56,197 nt of DNA, from positions 1-56,197 of the forward strand of contig CANSCI010000006.1 of the NCBI GenBank assembly GCA_947645355.1. The letters run 5' to 3'. A program made the translations under genes and the position numbers. Positions 31,428 to 40,200 of this stretch are shown here, one piece after another. The notes beneath the pieces are model-generated. The model was not told the DNA's origin, did no database searches, and saw only the letters and a list, made by a program, of their open reading frames with translations. The stretch's first letter is position 1; each line of letters starts with the position of its first letter. Origin of the DNA: an uncultured Dorea sp. (lineage in GTDB: Bacteria; Bacillota; Clostridia; Lachnospirales; Lachnospiraceae).

Positions 31428-32855
31428 TTGATACATGGAGAATTAATCGTCGACAATTTTGCCGGCGGAGGCGGGGCCAGCACGGGGATAGAGATGGCCA
31501 CGGGGGTCAGCGTGGACATTGCCATCAACCACGACCCGGAGGCGGTCCGTCTGCACAAGGCCAATCACCCCTACACGAAACACTACTGCGAATCTGTGTG
31601 GGATGTGGATCCGGTAAAGGTATGCAATGGCCATCCAGTGGCACTGGCATGGTTCAGCCCGGACTGCAAGCACTTCTCGAAAGCCAAAGGAGGAAAACCC
31701 AAGGATAAGACCATCCGCGGCCTGGCATGGGTAGCGCTTCGCTGGGCGGCGCTGGTGCGTCCCAGGGTGATCATGCTGGAAAACGTGGAAGAATTTCAAA
31801 CCTGGGGGCCACTGAACAGGCGTCACCGTCCAATTAAATCTAAACGGGGGCAGACCTACGAAAGGTTCCTGGAACAGCTTGGAAGGCTGGGGTATGAGAT
31901 TCAGACAAAGGAACTTGTGGCGGCAGATTATGGCACACCGACAACGCGGAAACGGTTCTTTTTGATTGCCAGGTGTGATGGAAAGCCAATCATCTGGCCA
32001 GAGCCCACCCACGCGCCCAAGGATAGCCCGGAGGTGGCAGCAGGCAGGTTAAAACCTTACGAAGGTGCATGTAGTCAGATAGATTTTTCCCTGCCGTGCC
32101 CTAGTATCTTTGATACGTCGGAGGAAATCAAGGAAAAATACGGCATTCGGGCAGTGCGGCCATTGGCCGAGAATACTATGCGGAGGATTGCCAGGGGGAT
32201 AAAGAAATTCGTTCTGGACAACAAAGAACCGTTTATTGTTCCGATTAACGAGCGTTATCAGATCGCACCAACGTTAATACAGTATCATTCGGAGATGGCA
32301 GCAGGAGGAGTCCGAGGGCAAACTATAGAGGAACCTATTATGACGGTAGACGGATCGAACCGTTATGGATTAGCAGTCAGCTTTTTGAGCAAATTTTACA
32401 AATCGGGTACAGGCCAAGACGTCCGGGAGCCGCTTCATACTGTAACATGTTCCCAGGGGCATTTCGGGGAGGTTAGGGCATTTTTGATCAAATATTACGG
32501 CCAGGGTACAGGCAAGGATGTCAATGAGCCGTTGGATACCATTCCAACACATGATAGGTTCGGTCTGGTGACGGTTGAGGGTATAGACTATCAGATTATT
32601 GATATCGGCCTGAGAATGCTGGAGCCGAAAGAACTGTATGGCTGCCAGGGATTCCCGGATGACTATATCATCGACCGGGATCTTGAGGGAAAAGTTTACC
32701 CACGGAGCGAACAGGTAAAAAGGTGCGGAAATGCAGTATGTCCGCCAATCCCTGCGGCACTGGTGAGGGCGAACCTGCCGGAGCTCTGTATGGCTAAGAG
32801 GATCCCAAATATGAAGATCCGGGAAGAGCCACAGGGGCAGATGCGGTTTGCGTGA
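31428..32855 (+). CDS. C5-cytosine DNA methyltransferase
   Basis: 475 residues from a TTG at 31428, chosen because GGAGGT lies 7 nt upstream and the protein then begins right at motif I, DNFAGGGGASTGIE. Motif IV carries the catalytic Cys in FSPDCKHFSKAKGG (C80), and motif VI is LENVEEFQ. The C-terminal motifs include QGFPDDY and GNAVCPPIPAAL. It transfers a methyl group from SAM to C5 of cytosine, probably protecting phage DNA from host restriction. No restriction endonuclease is adjacent. Confidence 0.9.
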   Translation: MIHGELIVDNFAGGGGASTGIEMATGVSVDIAINHDPEAVRLHKANHPYTKHYCESVWDVDPVKVCNGHPVALAWFSPDCKHFSKAKGGKPKDKTIRGLAWVALRWAALVRPRVIMLENVEEFQTWGPLNRRHRPIKSKRGQTYERFLEQLGRLGYEIQTKELVAADYGTPTTRKRFFLIARCDGKPIIWPEPTHAPKDSPEVAAGRLKPYEGACSQIDFSLPCPSIFDTSEEIKEKYGIRAVRPLAENTMRRIARGIKKFVLDNKEPFIVPINERYQIAPTLIQYHSEMAAGGVRGQTIEEPIMTVDGSNRYGLAVSFLSKFYKSGTGQDVREPLHTVTCSQGHFGEVRAFLIKYYGQGTGKDVNEPLDTIPTHDRFGLVTVEGIDYQIIDIGLRMLEPKELYGCQGFPDDYIIDRDLEGKVYPRSEQVKRCGNAVCPPIPAALVRANLPELCMAKRIPNMKIREEPQGQMRFA

Positions 32856-32867
32856 GGGGGATAGAAG

Positions 32868-33809
32868 ATGAGGATAGGGTTAATAGATGTAGATGGTCAC
32901 AATTTCCCCAATTTGCCCTTAATGAAGCTGTCTGCGTGGCATAAACAGCAAGGCGATTCCGTGGAGTGGTACATGCCGATACAGCATGGATTCCCCAACC
33001 CTCCGCTTGACAAGGTTTATATGTCGAAGGTATTCAGCTTCACGCCGGATTATTGGGATTTTGTGAACGCAAAGGAAGTCGTTAAGGGCGGTAGTGGATA
33101 TTGCATAGAATTGGTTGATGGAAAGGAAGTCTACCACAAAGAAAACGATACACAACTTCCCTACGAGGCAGAACATATATATCCAGATTACAGCCTATAT
33201 CCGGAGTTAACAAAAAATACCGCTTATGGCTTTATGAGCCGAGGTTGTCCGAGAGGGTGTGCTTTCTGCCATGTTGGAGTGAAAGAAGGAAAATGCGCTT
33301 ATAAAGTCGCTGATTTATCGGAATTTTGGAGAGGACAGAAAGAAATTGTCTTGCTTGATCCAAACACAATTGCCTGTAAAGAATGGAAAGATATTCTCGG
33401 ACAACTTGTCGACAGCGGTGCATGGGTGGACTTTTCACAAGGCGTTGACATTCGCCTTATGACAGAAGAAAAAGCCGAGATGATAAAGCGCATCAAGACA
33501 AAGAACATTCATTTTGCGTGGGATAGATACGAGGATAAGGATATTATAGTTCAAAAACTGAAAGCCTTCAAAGAAGTAACGGGTTGGGATTATAGGAAAA
33601 TGGGGGTATATGTATTATGCAATTTTGACACAACCATAGATCAGGATCTGGAGCGCATTTATACAGTGCGTGATTTAGGGTATAGCCCATACGTAATGAT
33701 TTATAACAAACAGTGCGTGCAACGCGGCAGCAGGCTGAGAAAAATGCAAAGATGGGTAAATTCAAAGATTCTGTTTGGAGCAATAAGGGAATTTAAAAAT
33801 TATAAGTGA
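32868..33809 (+). CDS. Phage-encoded radical SAM protein
   Basis: 313 residues. The radical-SAM cluster motif is SRGCPRGCAFC (Cx3Cx2C, about 128-138). The N-terminal IGLIDVDGHNFPNLPLMKLS is like the B12-binding-type region of some radical SAM enzymes, though no cobalamin motif is clear. Radical SAM enzymes make a 5'-deoxyadenosyl radical for difficult reactions such as nucleic-acid or peptide modification. It is directly downstream of two DNA methylases, which suggests a link to modified nucleotides; unproven. Confidence 0.75.
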   Translation: MRIGLIDVDGHNFPNLPLMKLSAWHKQQGDSVEWYMPIQHGFPNPPLDKVYMSKVFSFTPDYWDFVNAKEVVKGGSGYCIELVDGKEVYHKENDTQLPYEAEHIYPDYSLYPELTKNTAYGFMSRGCPRGCAFCHVGVKEGKCAYKVADLSEFWRGQKEIVLLDPNTIACKEWKDILGQLVDSGAWVDFSQGVDIRLMTEEKAEMIKRIKTKNIHFAWDRYEDKDIIVQKLKAFKEVTGWDYRKMGVYVLCNFDTTIDQDLERIYTVRDLGYSPYVMIYNKQCVQRGSRLRKMQRWVNSKILFGAIREFKNYK

Positions 33810-33820
33810 AGGAGGAGAAT

Positions 33821-33874
33821 ATGGATATGCAAGATAAAGAAAGGCAGCAGGATAAAGAAAGGAGAGAACAATGA
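33821..33874 (+). CDS. 17-residue coupled mini-ORF
   Basis: ATG after GGAGGAG encodes MDMQDKERQQDKERREQ. Its TGA overlaps the ATG of the next ORF (ATGA), so it may deliver ribosomes to it. Confidence 0.35.
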   Translation: MDMQDKERQQDKERREQ

Positions 33875-34008
33875 GCAAAGTATACATAGCGGCATGGATT
33901 TCGACAGGAGCGGCAGTAATCGCAGGAATATATTTTACAGGAAGCGCCTTGTGTCTCTTGGGGTTAATATTGCCATGTGCAATAATGCCGTCGGAAAAGA
34001 AACGGTAG
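33871..34008 (+). CDS. 45-residue membrane protein
   Basis: MSKVYIAAWISTGAAVIAG... with AAAGGAG 8 nt upstream. One or two hydrophobic segments and a C-terminal KKR. Unrecognised. Confidence 0.5.
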   Translation: MSKVYIAAWISTGAAVIAGIYFTGSALCLLGLILPCAIMPSEKKR

Positions 34009-34023
34009 AAAGGGGACCAAAAA

Positions 34024-34473
34024 GTGGGGAATAAAAAAAAACTATCTGCAAAGCAGTATTTACGGCAGTTGGAAATATTAGACTTGCAAATTGAACAGGA
34101 CTTAGAACGATTATCTGATATGAAAGATGATACAATATGCACAGGAGGCATTGACTACATCCGGGAGCGGGTACAGACATCTTGTTCGGGTGACCGACTG
34201 TGTGCAGACGTGACAAAGTGCATTTCTTTGGGCGAGGAAATTAATGCAGAGATCAAGATATTTCTTAATGCAAAAAATCAAATTATCAGAGAAATCAGGG
34301 ATCTCCACCATGCAGAACATATTAAAGTTCTGTATAAAGTATATGTACAATTTAAACCATTTAAAATAGTTGCGAAGGAAATGAAGAGATCATACAATTA
34401 CATAATCGAATTGCATAAAAAGGCACTTTTAGATTTTGAAAAAAACCATGAAAACCTAACTTATCTGTGTTAA
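34024..34473 (+). CDS. DUF1492/ArpU-family late transcription regulator
   Basis: 149 residues from a GTG after AAGGGG. A helical N-terminus with QYLRQLEILDLQIEQDLERL and a C-terminal sigma-70-region-4-like HTH (VLYKVYVQFKPFKIVAKEMKRSYNYIIELHKKAL) fit the DUF1492/ArpU group, which sits at the early/late boundary of Gram-positive phages and activates the late operon. The late promoter with phased repeats lies 60-100 bp downstream, just before the terminase genes. Confidence 0.75.
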   Translation: MGNKKKLSAKQYLRQLEILDLQIEQDLERLSDMKDDTICTGGIDYIRERVQTSCSGDRLCADVTKCISLGEEINAEIKIFLNAKNQIIREIRDLHHAEHIKVLYKVYVQFKPFKIVAKEMKRSYNYIIELHKKALLDFEKNHENLTYLC

Positions 34474-34533
34474 AAATAGTTCTGTTGAAAGAGAGAGGGC
34501 AAAATGTAGTTGAAAGTGGATTGTTGTGTATAA

Positions 34534-34579
34534 AAGTGTACGGAAGTGTATTGTGTTTATCTGCCGCGACTGTTATCAT
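34534..34579 (+). promoter_or_regulatory. Late promoter with phased upstream repeats
   Basis: AAGTGTA at 34534-34540 and 34544-34550 (10-bp spacing) touch the -35 TTGTGT (34551-34556); after a 17-nt spacer comes TATCAT (34574-34579). A likely activator site for the late regulator. Confidence 0.6.
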
Positions 34580-34597
34580 GTAAACTGTAAAGAATTG

Positions 34598-34632
34598 GAG
34601 CAGGATTATCGCATAGGTATCCTGCTCTTTTT
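34598..34632 (+). terminator. First hairpin/terminator after the late promoter
   Basis: GAGCAGGAT (34598-34606) / ATCCTGCTC (34619-34627), extended by TATC/GGTA and followed by TTTTTG. It lies only about 15 nt after the late transcription start. Confidence 0.7.
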
Positions 34633-34649
34633 GTGTATGCTTTTGTCTG

Positions 34650-34717
34650 ACTGCTGCAAGGGTGCTCAATAGTCGGTGTTGCCAACCGATGAATCTCCTG
34701 CCTTGCAGCAGTTTTTG
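34650..34717 (+). other. Second long hairpin in the late leader
   Basis: ACTGCTGCAAGG (34650-34661) / CCTTGCAGCAGT (34701-34712), a perfect 12-bp stem followed by TTTTG. Its 39-nt loop holds a second hairpin, TCGGT / ACCGA. It can be a terminator, an antiterminator element, or part of a packaging site next to terS. Confidence 0.6.
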
Positions 34718-34759
34718 TTAAAATTTTATTGGAAATATGATAGAAAGGCGGCGGAACTC

Positions 34760-35263
34760 ATGCCAAAAAGGCGACTAAGTGAAAAAAGACAACGATTTGT
34801 AAATGAATACCTGATTGACTTGAACGGTACGCAGGCAGCTATCAGGGCAGGATATTCAACAAAAACGGCAAATGAACAGGCAGCTAGATTGTTAGCAAAT
34901 GTTAGTATTCAACAGGAGATTGCGGAAAAGATGGCACAGCGTTCACGTAGAACGGGAGTAAATCAGGATAGGGTTATCTTGGAACTTGCAAAAATCGCAT
35001 TCATAAAGATGACAGACCTTGTTGACAGGGAGGGAAGAATTCGTGAAAATGCGACAGATGATGATTTGTCCTGCATCGAATCAATTAAGTTCAAAGAATC
35101 TGAGAGTGAGTTTGGTGGAAGTGTTGAACGTGAGGTGAAAATTAGTTCAAAGCTGAAAGCGTTGGAATTACTCGGAAAGCATCTTGGCATGTGGAATGAT
35201 AAACTTGACGTGAATATGATGCAGCCTATTGTGATTACTGGATCTGATAATCTTGAAGATTAG
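34760..35263 (+). CDS. terS: Terminase small subunit
   Basis: 167 residues from the ATG at 34760 (MPKRRLSEKRQRFVNEYL); the upstream frame to 34676 crosses the leader hairpin. The HTH segment LNGTQAAIRAGYSTKTANEQAARLLANVSIQQEI fits the Terminase_2 family. TerS recognises the packaging site and passes it to TerL. It overlaps terL by 11 bp. Confidence 0.9.
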   Translation: MPKRRLSEKRQRFVNEYLIDLNGTQAAIRAGYSTKTANEQAARLLANVSIQQEIAEKMAQRSRRTGVNQDRVILELAKIAFIKMTDLVDREGRIRENATDDDLSCIESIKFKESESEFGGSVEREVKISSKLKALELLGKHLGMWNDKLDVNMMQPIVITGSDNLED

Positions 35264-36620
35264 TAGTCAATATGTTTTTGATTACCAGAAGCGTATCCTC
35301 TTTCCGGCAAGATATACATTGCAAAAGGATGGAAAAGTAGAGGTAAAGCTTCCAGAAGTAGTAGGCAAGGGTTACGGTACATTCTGGCGTTGGAAGGGCA
35401 GATATAGAGTTGTAAAAGGATCCAGGGCAAGTAAGAAATCAAAAACATCAGCATTATGGTTCATTACCAACATGATGAAATACCCAGATGCGAACACCCT
35501 GGTTGTCAGAAAAACATTCCGGACACTGAAAGATTCTTGCTTCACTGAGTTAAAGTGGGCAATCCGACGCTTAGGCGTAGATGCTTTCTGGGACATCAAA
35601 GAAAGCCCATTAGAGATGACATACAGGCCGACCGGCCAAAAGATATACTTCCGGGGGCTGGACGATCCGTTAAAGGTGACTTCGATCACGGTTGACCGGG
35701 GTGTACTGTCATGGATGTGGATTGAGGAAGCTTATGAGATCGGATCTGAAGATGATTTTAACATGCTCGACGAGTCTATCCGCGGAGCAGTTCCCGAAGG
35801 GTCCGGATTGTTCAAGCAGATCACCCTGACCTTCAATCCGTGGAATGAACATCACTGGCTGAAAAAGAGATTCTTTGACAATCCGGATGAAGAAACGCTT
35901 GCGATGACAACCGATTACAAGTGCAATGAATGGTTAGACGAAGCGGATAAGAAAGTTTTTGAAACGATGCGTGAGCAGAACCCGCGACGCTATAATGTTG
36001 CAGGTCTTGGTGATTGGGGCATTGTTGATGGGCTTGTATATGAAAACTGGAAGGAAGAAACTTTCGACCTGATCAGTAAAAATGACTACCTGAAACTGGA
36101 TGAAACTTCAAGGAAGGTTAGGTCATTTGTCTTCAGAGAAGACATACAATCAGCATTTGGTCTGGACTTTGGGTATACAAATGATCCGTCTGCATTATTC
36201 GCCGGGTTCATTGATACTGAGCACAAGAAAATCTATGTGTGGGACGAAATGTATGAAAACGGCCTTTCTAACCATAAAATATTTGAACGTATTCAGTCAA
36301 TGGGATATGGCAAGGAAAAAATTACAGCCGATTGCGCGGAACCTAAGAGTATTGATCAGCTCAGGGGTTATGGGCTTAGGGTGGATGGTGCCGAGAAGGG
36401 AAAAGACAGTATAAACAACGGGATACAGTTTATCCAGGATTTTGAAATCATTATACATCCAAGGTGCACAAATTTCCTTACGGAGATTAGCAATTATACT
36501 TGGGAAAAAGATAAACTTGGAAATAAATTAAACAGGCCCATAGATGATTTTAACCATCTAATGGATGCAATGCGGTATGCGCTGGAGTCCCATATCGTAA
36601 AAGGCAGATGGTTATTTTAG
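35253..36620 (+). CDS. terL: Terminase large subunit
   Basis: 455 residues from a TTG at 35253, coupled to the terS stop. No ATG lies in frame nearby and no strong ribosome site is seen, so the start is uncertain. ATPase: Walker A GSRASKKSKT (about 53-62), Walker B WMWIEEA. Nuclease domain: GLDFGYTNDPSALF, ADCAEPKS and DDFNHLMDAMRY. It cuts concatemers and powers DNA packaging through the portal. PBSX/SPP1-like in pattern, which suggests headful packaging. Confidence 0.93.
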   Translation: MKISSQYVFDYQKRILFPARYTLQKDGKVEVKLPEVVGKGYGTFWRWKGRYRVVKGSRASKKSKTSALWFITNMMKYPDANTLVVRKTFRTLKDSCFTELKWAIRRLGVDAFWDIKESPLEMTYRPTGQKIYFRGLDDPLKVTSITVDRGVLSWMWIEEAYEIGSEDDFNMLDESIRGAVPEGSGLFKQITLTFNPWNEHHWLKKRFFDNPDEETLAMTTDYKCNEWLDEADKKVFETMREQNPRRYNVAGLGDWGIVDGLVYENWKEETFDLISKNDYLKLDETSRKVRSFVFREDIQSAFGLDFGYTNDPSALFAGFIDTEHKKIYVWDEMYENGLSNHKIFERIQSMGYGKEKITADCAEPKSIDQLRGYGLRVDGAEKGKDSINNGIQFIQDFEIIIHPRCTNFLTEISNYTWEKDKLGNKLNRPIDDFNHLMDAMRYALESHIVKGRWLF

Positions 36621-36681
36621 CGACGAAAATGTATTCAGGAATACGGTGATCCAAGAGTATTTGAAGTTATGGAGGTAATAA

Positions 36682-37005
36682 ATGTTGAAAATCAAAATTC
36701 ACAATGATACGTGGAAGATAAAGGTGGTTGACAGAAACAAAAAGAAAATGAACCCGGGCGAGGGGGAGCTCAATCTTGGTCTAACGGAATATGAGAAGAA
36801 CTGTATAAGTATCAGAAATGGAATGAAACGTTCAGTTACAAGGTCAACAGTTATTCATGAATTAACCCATGCATTTCTCTTTTCTTATGGAAACAAGGTA
36901 GAGGACGAAGAGCAGATGTGTGATTTTTTTGGTGTGCACGGTGATGAAATAGTAAGCCTTGCTGATCGGATTATGGAAAAGGAGATTGATTGTGCTATCG
37001 GTTGA
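36682..37005 (+). CDS. Small HExxH metallopeptidase-like protein
   Basis: 107 residues, ATG after GGAGG. HELTHAFLFSYG (about 55-66) contains HExxH, and EEQMCDFFGVHGDEI offers a third acidic ligand, as in small zinc proteins of the ImmA/IrrE type. It lies between terL and portal, where such genes recur in Clostridial phages. Activity and target unknown. The start of the portal gene overlaps its end by 14 bp. Confidence 0.65.
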   Translation: MLKIKIHNDTWKIKVVDRNKKKMNPGEGELNLGLTEYEKNCISIRNGMKRSVTRSTVIHELTHAFLFSYGNKVEDEEQMCDFFGVHGDEIVSLADRIMEKEIDCAIG

Positions 37006-38485
37006 GGAAATACAAAAGCTGATTGAAGAAGATGCCAGTTCAGAAAGAAAAAGATTCGCGAGAGTAGGAGAGCGTTATTACAACGGCGAACACGACATCC
37101 TGAATTACCAGATATACTATTATGATGCGGATGGGAAACTACAGCTTGACCGGTTCAAGAGCAATATCAGGATCAGCCATCCATTTTTCACGGAACTGGT
37201 TGATCAGCAGGTACAGTACATGCTCTCCGGGGACGGAAACATCATCAGATCGGATATTCCGGAATTACAGACAGAGCTCGACGATTATTTTAATGACGAC
37301 TTCTACTCGGAAATCTATGAGCTTCTTACCGGAACGATAAGCAAAGGATTTGAATATATGTATGCCTTTACGGATAAGGAAGGAAGAACACGATTTGAAT
37401 GTGCAGATTCTATGGGTGTAATCGAAGTGCGGGCCAAGGATACGGATGATGGCTGTGAGTATTTTATTTACTGGTATGTTGACCGCATTGAAAAGGGACA
37501 GAAAAAAATTAAGCGTATTCAAGTATGGGATGATAAAAATGTCTATTTTTACGTACAGTCGGGAGAAGGTAAAATTCTTAAGGATGATTCAGAAGAATCG
37601 AATCCGAGGCCTCATACTGTTTTTACAGATCTCAAGGGGAAAAAGTATGGTAAAGGGTTCGGGTTTATACCGTTCTGGTGTTTGAGTAACGGGAAAAAAC
37701 AGGTTAGTGGGCTGAAACCTATCAAAGACTTAATGGACGATTATGATCTGATGGCCTGTAGTTTATCGAACAACCTGCAGGATTTTACAGATGCACTATA
37801 TGTAGTTGCTGGCTTCCAGGGAAACAACCTTGACGAAATGATCCAAAACATAAAATCAAAAAAGCATATCGGGGTAGAAAAGGAAGGTACGGTGGATATC
37901 AAAACGGTAGATATTCCATATCAGGCACGGCAGGCAAAGCTTGAGCTTGACGAGAAGGGCATTTACAGGTTTGGTATGGGTTTTAATTCAGCGCAATCCG
38001 GAGACGGAAATATCACGAATATTGTAATCAAGTCAAGATATGCGCTGCTGGATCTGAAGTGCAATAAGTTAGAAATCAGGCTGAAGCAGTTTTTGCGAAA
38101 ACTGATCAAGGTGGTTCTGAATGAAGTTAATGAAAGAGAAGGCACTGATTATCAGATGAAAGATGTTTTCTTCGTATTCGACAGAGAGGTTATGACCAAT
38201 GCAAAGGATAATGCGGAGATAGAAAAACTGGATGCAGAAAAGCAACAGATTTTGATAGAAACAATCCTTTCATTGTCAAACATCCTTGACACTGAAACAG
38301 TCCTTCAGACAATATGTGAAATTCTGGATATTGATTATGAAGAAATAAAGAACAAACTCCCAAAAGACGAGTCTAAAGACCCGGATCATGTTCGGGATAT
38401 TTTAGACGAGATCGTACCTGAGGACGAAGGTGATGTAGAAGATGACCAGGGCGCAAAAGGAAGTGCAGCAATATCAACTGCATGA
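36992..38485 (+). CDS. Portal protein (SPP1 gp6-like)
   Basis: 497 residues from a GTG at 36992, which has AAGGAG 7 nt upstream; an ATG at 36959 lies inside the previous gene. Features of the SPP1 gp6/DUF1073-type portal family include RYYNGEHDI, NIRISHPFFTELVDQQVQYMLSG, and the GMGFNSAQSGDGNITNIVIKSRY region. Twelve copies form the DNA channel at one capsid vertex. The acidic C-terminus overlaps the MuF gene by 44 bp. Confidence 0.92.
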   Translation: MLSVEEIQKLIEEDASSERKRFARVGERYYNGEHDILNYQIYYYDADGKLQLDRFKSNIRISHPFFTELVDQQVQYMLSGDGNIIRSDIPELQTELDDYFNDDFYSEIYELLTGTISKGFEYMYAFTDKEGRTRFECADSMGVIEVRAKDTDDGCEYFIYWYVDRIEKGQKKIKRIQVWDDKNVYFYVQSGEGKILKDDSEESNPRPHTVFTDLKGKKYGKGFGFIPFWCLSNGKKQVSGLKPIKDLMDDYDLMACSLSNNLQDFTDALYVVAGFQGNNLDEMIQNIKSKKHIGVEKEGTVDIKTVDIPYQARQAKLELDEKGIYRFGMGFNSAQSGDGNITNIVIKSRYALLDLKCNKLEIRLKQFLRKLIKVVLNEVNEREGTDYQMKDVFFVFDREVMTNAKDNAEIEKLDAEKQQILIETILSLSNILDTETVLQTICEILDIDYEEIKNKLPKDESKDPDHVRDILDEIVPEDEGDVEDDQGAKGSAAISTA

Positions 38486-40199
38486 AGAGAAGAGGATCAT
38501 AGAGGCGCTACAAAAAGTTTATGAACAGGCCAGGGAGGATTGTGAACGAAAGATCAGGGAACTTTCGAGCCGCAGGGATATGGAGAACCTGCAGACGATC
38601 ATTTATCAAAAGAAGTACCAACAGGCACTGAAAAAACAGATTGATGATATACTTGTCAACCTGCAAAGAGAAGAATATGCATCCATCGAGGACTACTTAA
38701 GCAGATCCTATCGCAATGGATATCTTGGTGTGGTGTATGACCTTCATAATCAGGGGATACCATTAATCCTCCCAATTGATCAGGCTCAGGTGGTAAAGGC
38801 CGTACAGACCGACAGCAAGATCTCGAATGGCTTATATACAAAGCTGGGCGAGGATGTAGACGTTTTAAAGCGTTCGATACGAGATGAATTATCCAGGGGC
38901 ATTGCGCGTGGTAAGACATGGAATCAAATGGCCGTGCAAATCGCAAAAGGGATGAATAGCCCGTTACGCGTGGCAATTAATAAAGCTATCCGCATTGCCC
39001 GCACAGAAGGACATCGTATTCAGCAACAGGCGGGGCTGGACAGCCAGCATGCAGCAAAAAAAGAAGGGGCGGATATCTTGAAGCAATGGGATGCCACCCT
39101 TGATGGACGCACCAGGGAGGATCATAAAGAGGCAGATGGTCAGATAAGGGAGCTGGATGAGCCTTTTGATGTAGGCGGTGAAAAAATGCAGGCACCTGGC
39201 GTCGGTGGATCGGCCCGCAATGTCTGCAATTGCCGGTGCTGTCTTTTGCAACGTGCAAGGTGGGCTTTAGGATACGGTGAGTTGGAAACGTTAAGAAGGA
39301 GAGCAGAATTTTTTGAACTGGACAAGACGAAAGACTTTGCAGATTTTCAAAAGAAATATTTGAAAGTTACGGAAGAAACTGATAAAATGAACGTAAAAGA
39401 ATATGATGTATTGTCACATACTCAAAAACTGAAAAGTGCAATGGATGAGTCAGATTATGATGAATACATGAAGATTCTGACAGGACACAGTAATATATCA
39501 ATTCAAAAAATATATGCAAAATATGCTGACGGCATTTCTAAAATTGAAATGGGTAAAAGTGGAAGCTATTCACAGAGAGATAACAATATTGTGTATTCTT
39601 TCCCGTTACAGAAATATATTGATAACGGAAAAAGCAAGTTCAGTACTTTGGCACACGAATATGGCCATTATTTTGACAAAAAGGCAGATTATACAGACAT
39701 ACATTTTGCAGAAATTGAATTGATTCATAGTAAAACAAGGTGGAGCGCTCAAAGGTTTCCCAAGATAGCGAGTTCATCGGATGAGTTTCTGGCAGCCGTA
39801 AGAAGAGACAGGGAGTTTTTGCAAACAAATCTAACCAATGAAGATAAGGATGATATGAGAAAGCATGACGCAAGTCATGGGGTACAGGATGCTATTGACG
39901 GACTTCTTGCTGAACGTATTGCGTGGGGGCATGGTGATAAATACTATAACCGAAAATATCATGCGTCGAAGCAGCTTAAAGACCATAAAGGCCTGCAAAC
40001 AGCGTATAAAGAACTTGGTATGGATGCGAGTAATCTTAGCAAAGTGGCGTTCGAGTGTAGGGTATATGAATCTGCCTCTGAGATGTGGGCTAATATTATG
40101 AGCGCTGAAATAAATGGAGGCTTGGAAGTTGAATATGTGAAAAAATATTTACCAAATAGCTACCGGGAAATGATTAATATATTGGAAAGGGTGAAATAG
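38442..40199 (+). CDS. MuF minor head protein with C-terminal HExxH toxin-like domain
   Basis: 585 residues. Residues 1-about 275 are a MuF-type head morphogenesis protein (RIARTEG; RTREDHKEADGQ; VGGSARNVCNCRC). The rest, about 310-585, is unrelated: it contains STLAHEYGHYFDKK with zinc motif H405-E-Y-G-H409, and ESASEMWANIM with E547 as a possible third ligand. This region is visibly more AT-rich, pointing to domain swapping. MuF proteins with variable C-terminal toxins are a described class of phage polymorphic toxins; this metallopeptidase-like version and its target are inferred. Ordinary MuF proteins stop near residue 300. Confidence 0.8.
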   Translation: MTRAQKEVQQYQLHEEKRIIEALQKVYEQAREDCERKIRELSSRRDMENLQTIIYQKKYQQALKKQIDDILVNLQREEYASIEDYLSRSYRNGYLGVVYDLHNQGIPLILPIDQAQVVKAVQTDSKISNGLYTKLGEDVDVLKRSIRDELSRGIARGKTWNQMAVQIAKGMNSPLRVAINKAIRIARTEGHRIQQQAGLDSQHAAKKEGADILKQWDATLDGRTREDHKEADGQIRELDEPFDVGGEKMQAPGVGGSARNVCNCRCCLLQRARWALGYGELETLRRRAEFFELDKTKDFADFQKKYLKVTEETDKMNVKEYDVLSHTQKLKSAMDESDYDEYMKILTGHSNISIQKIYAKYADGISKIEMGKSGSYSQRDNNIVYSFPLQKYIDNGKSKFSTLAHEYGHYFDKKADYTDIHFAEIELIHSKTRWSAQRFPKIASSSDEFLAAVRRDREFLQTNLTNEDKDDMRKHDASHGVQDAIDGLLAERIAWGHGDKYYNRKYHASKQLKDHKGLQTAYKELGMDASNLSKVAFECRVYESASEMWANIMSAEINGGLEVEYVKKYLPNSYREMINILERVK

Positions 40200-40200
40200 T

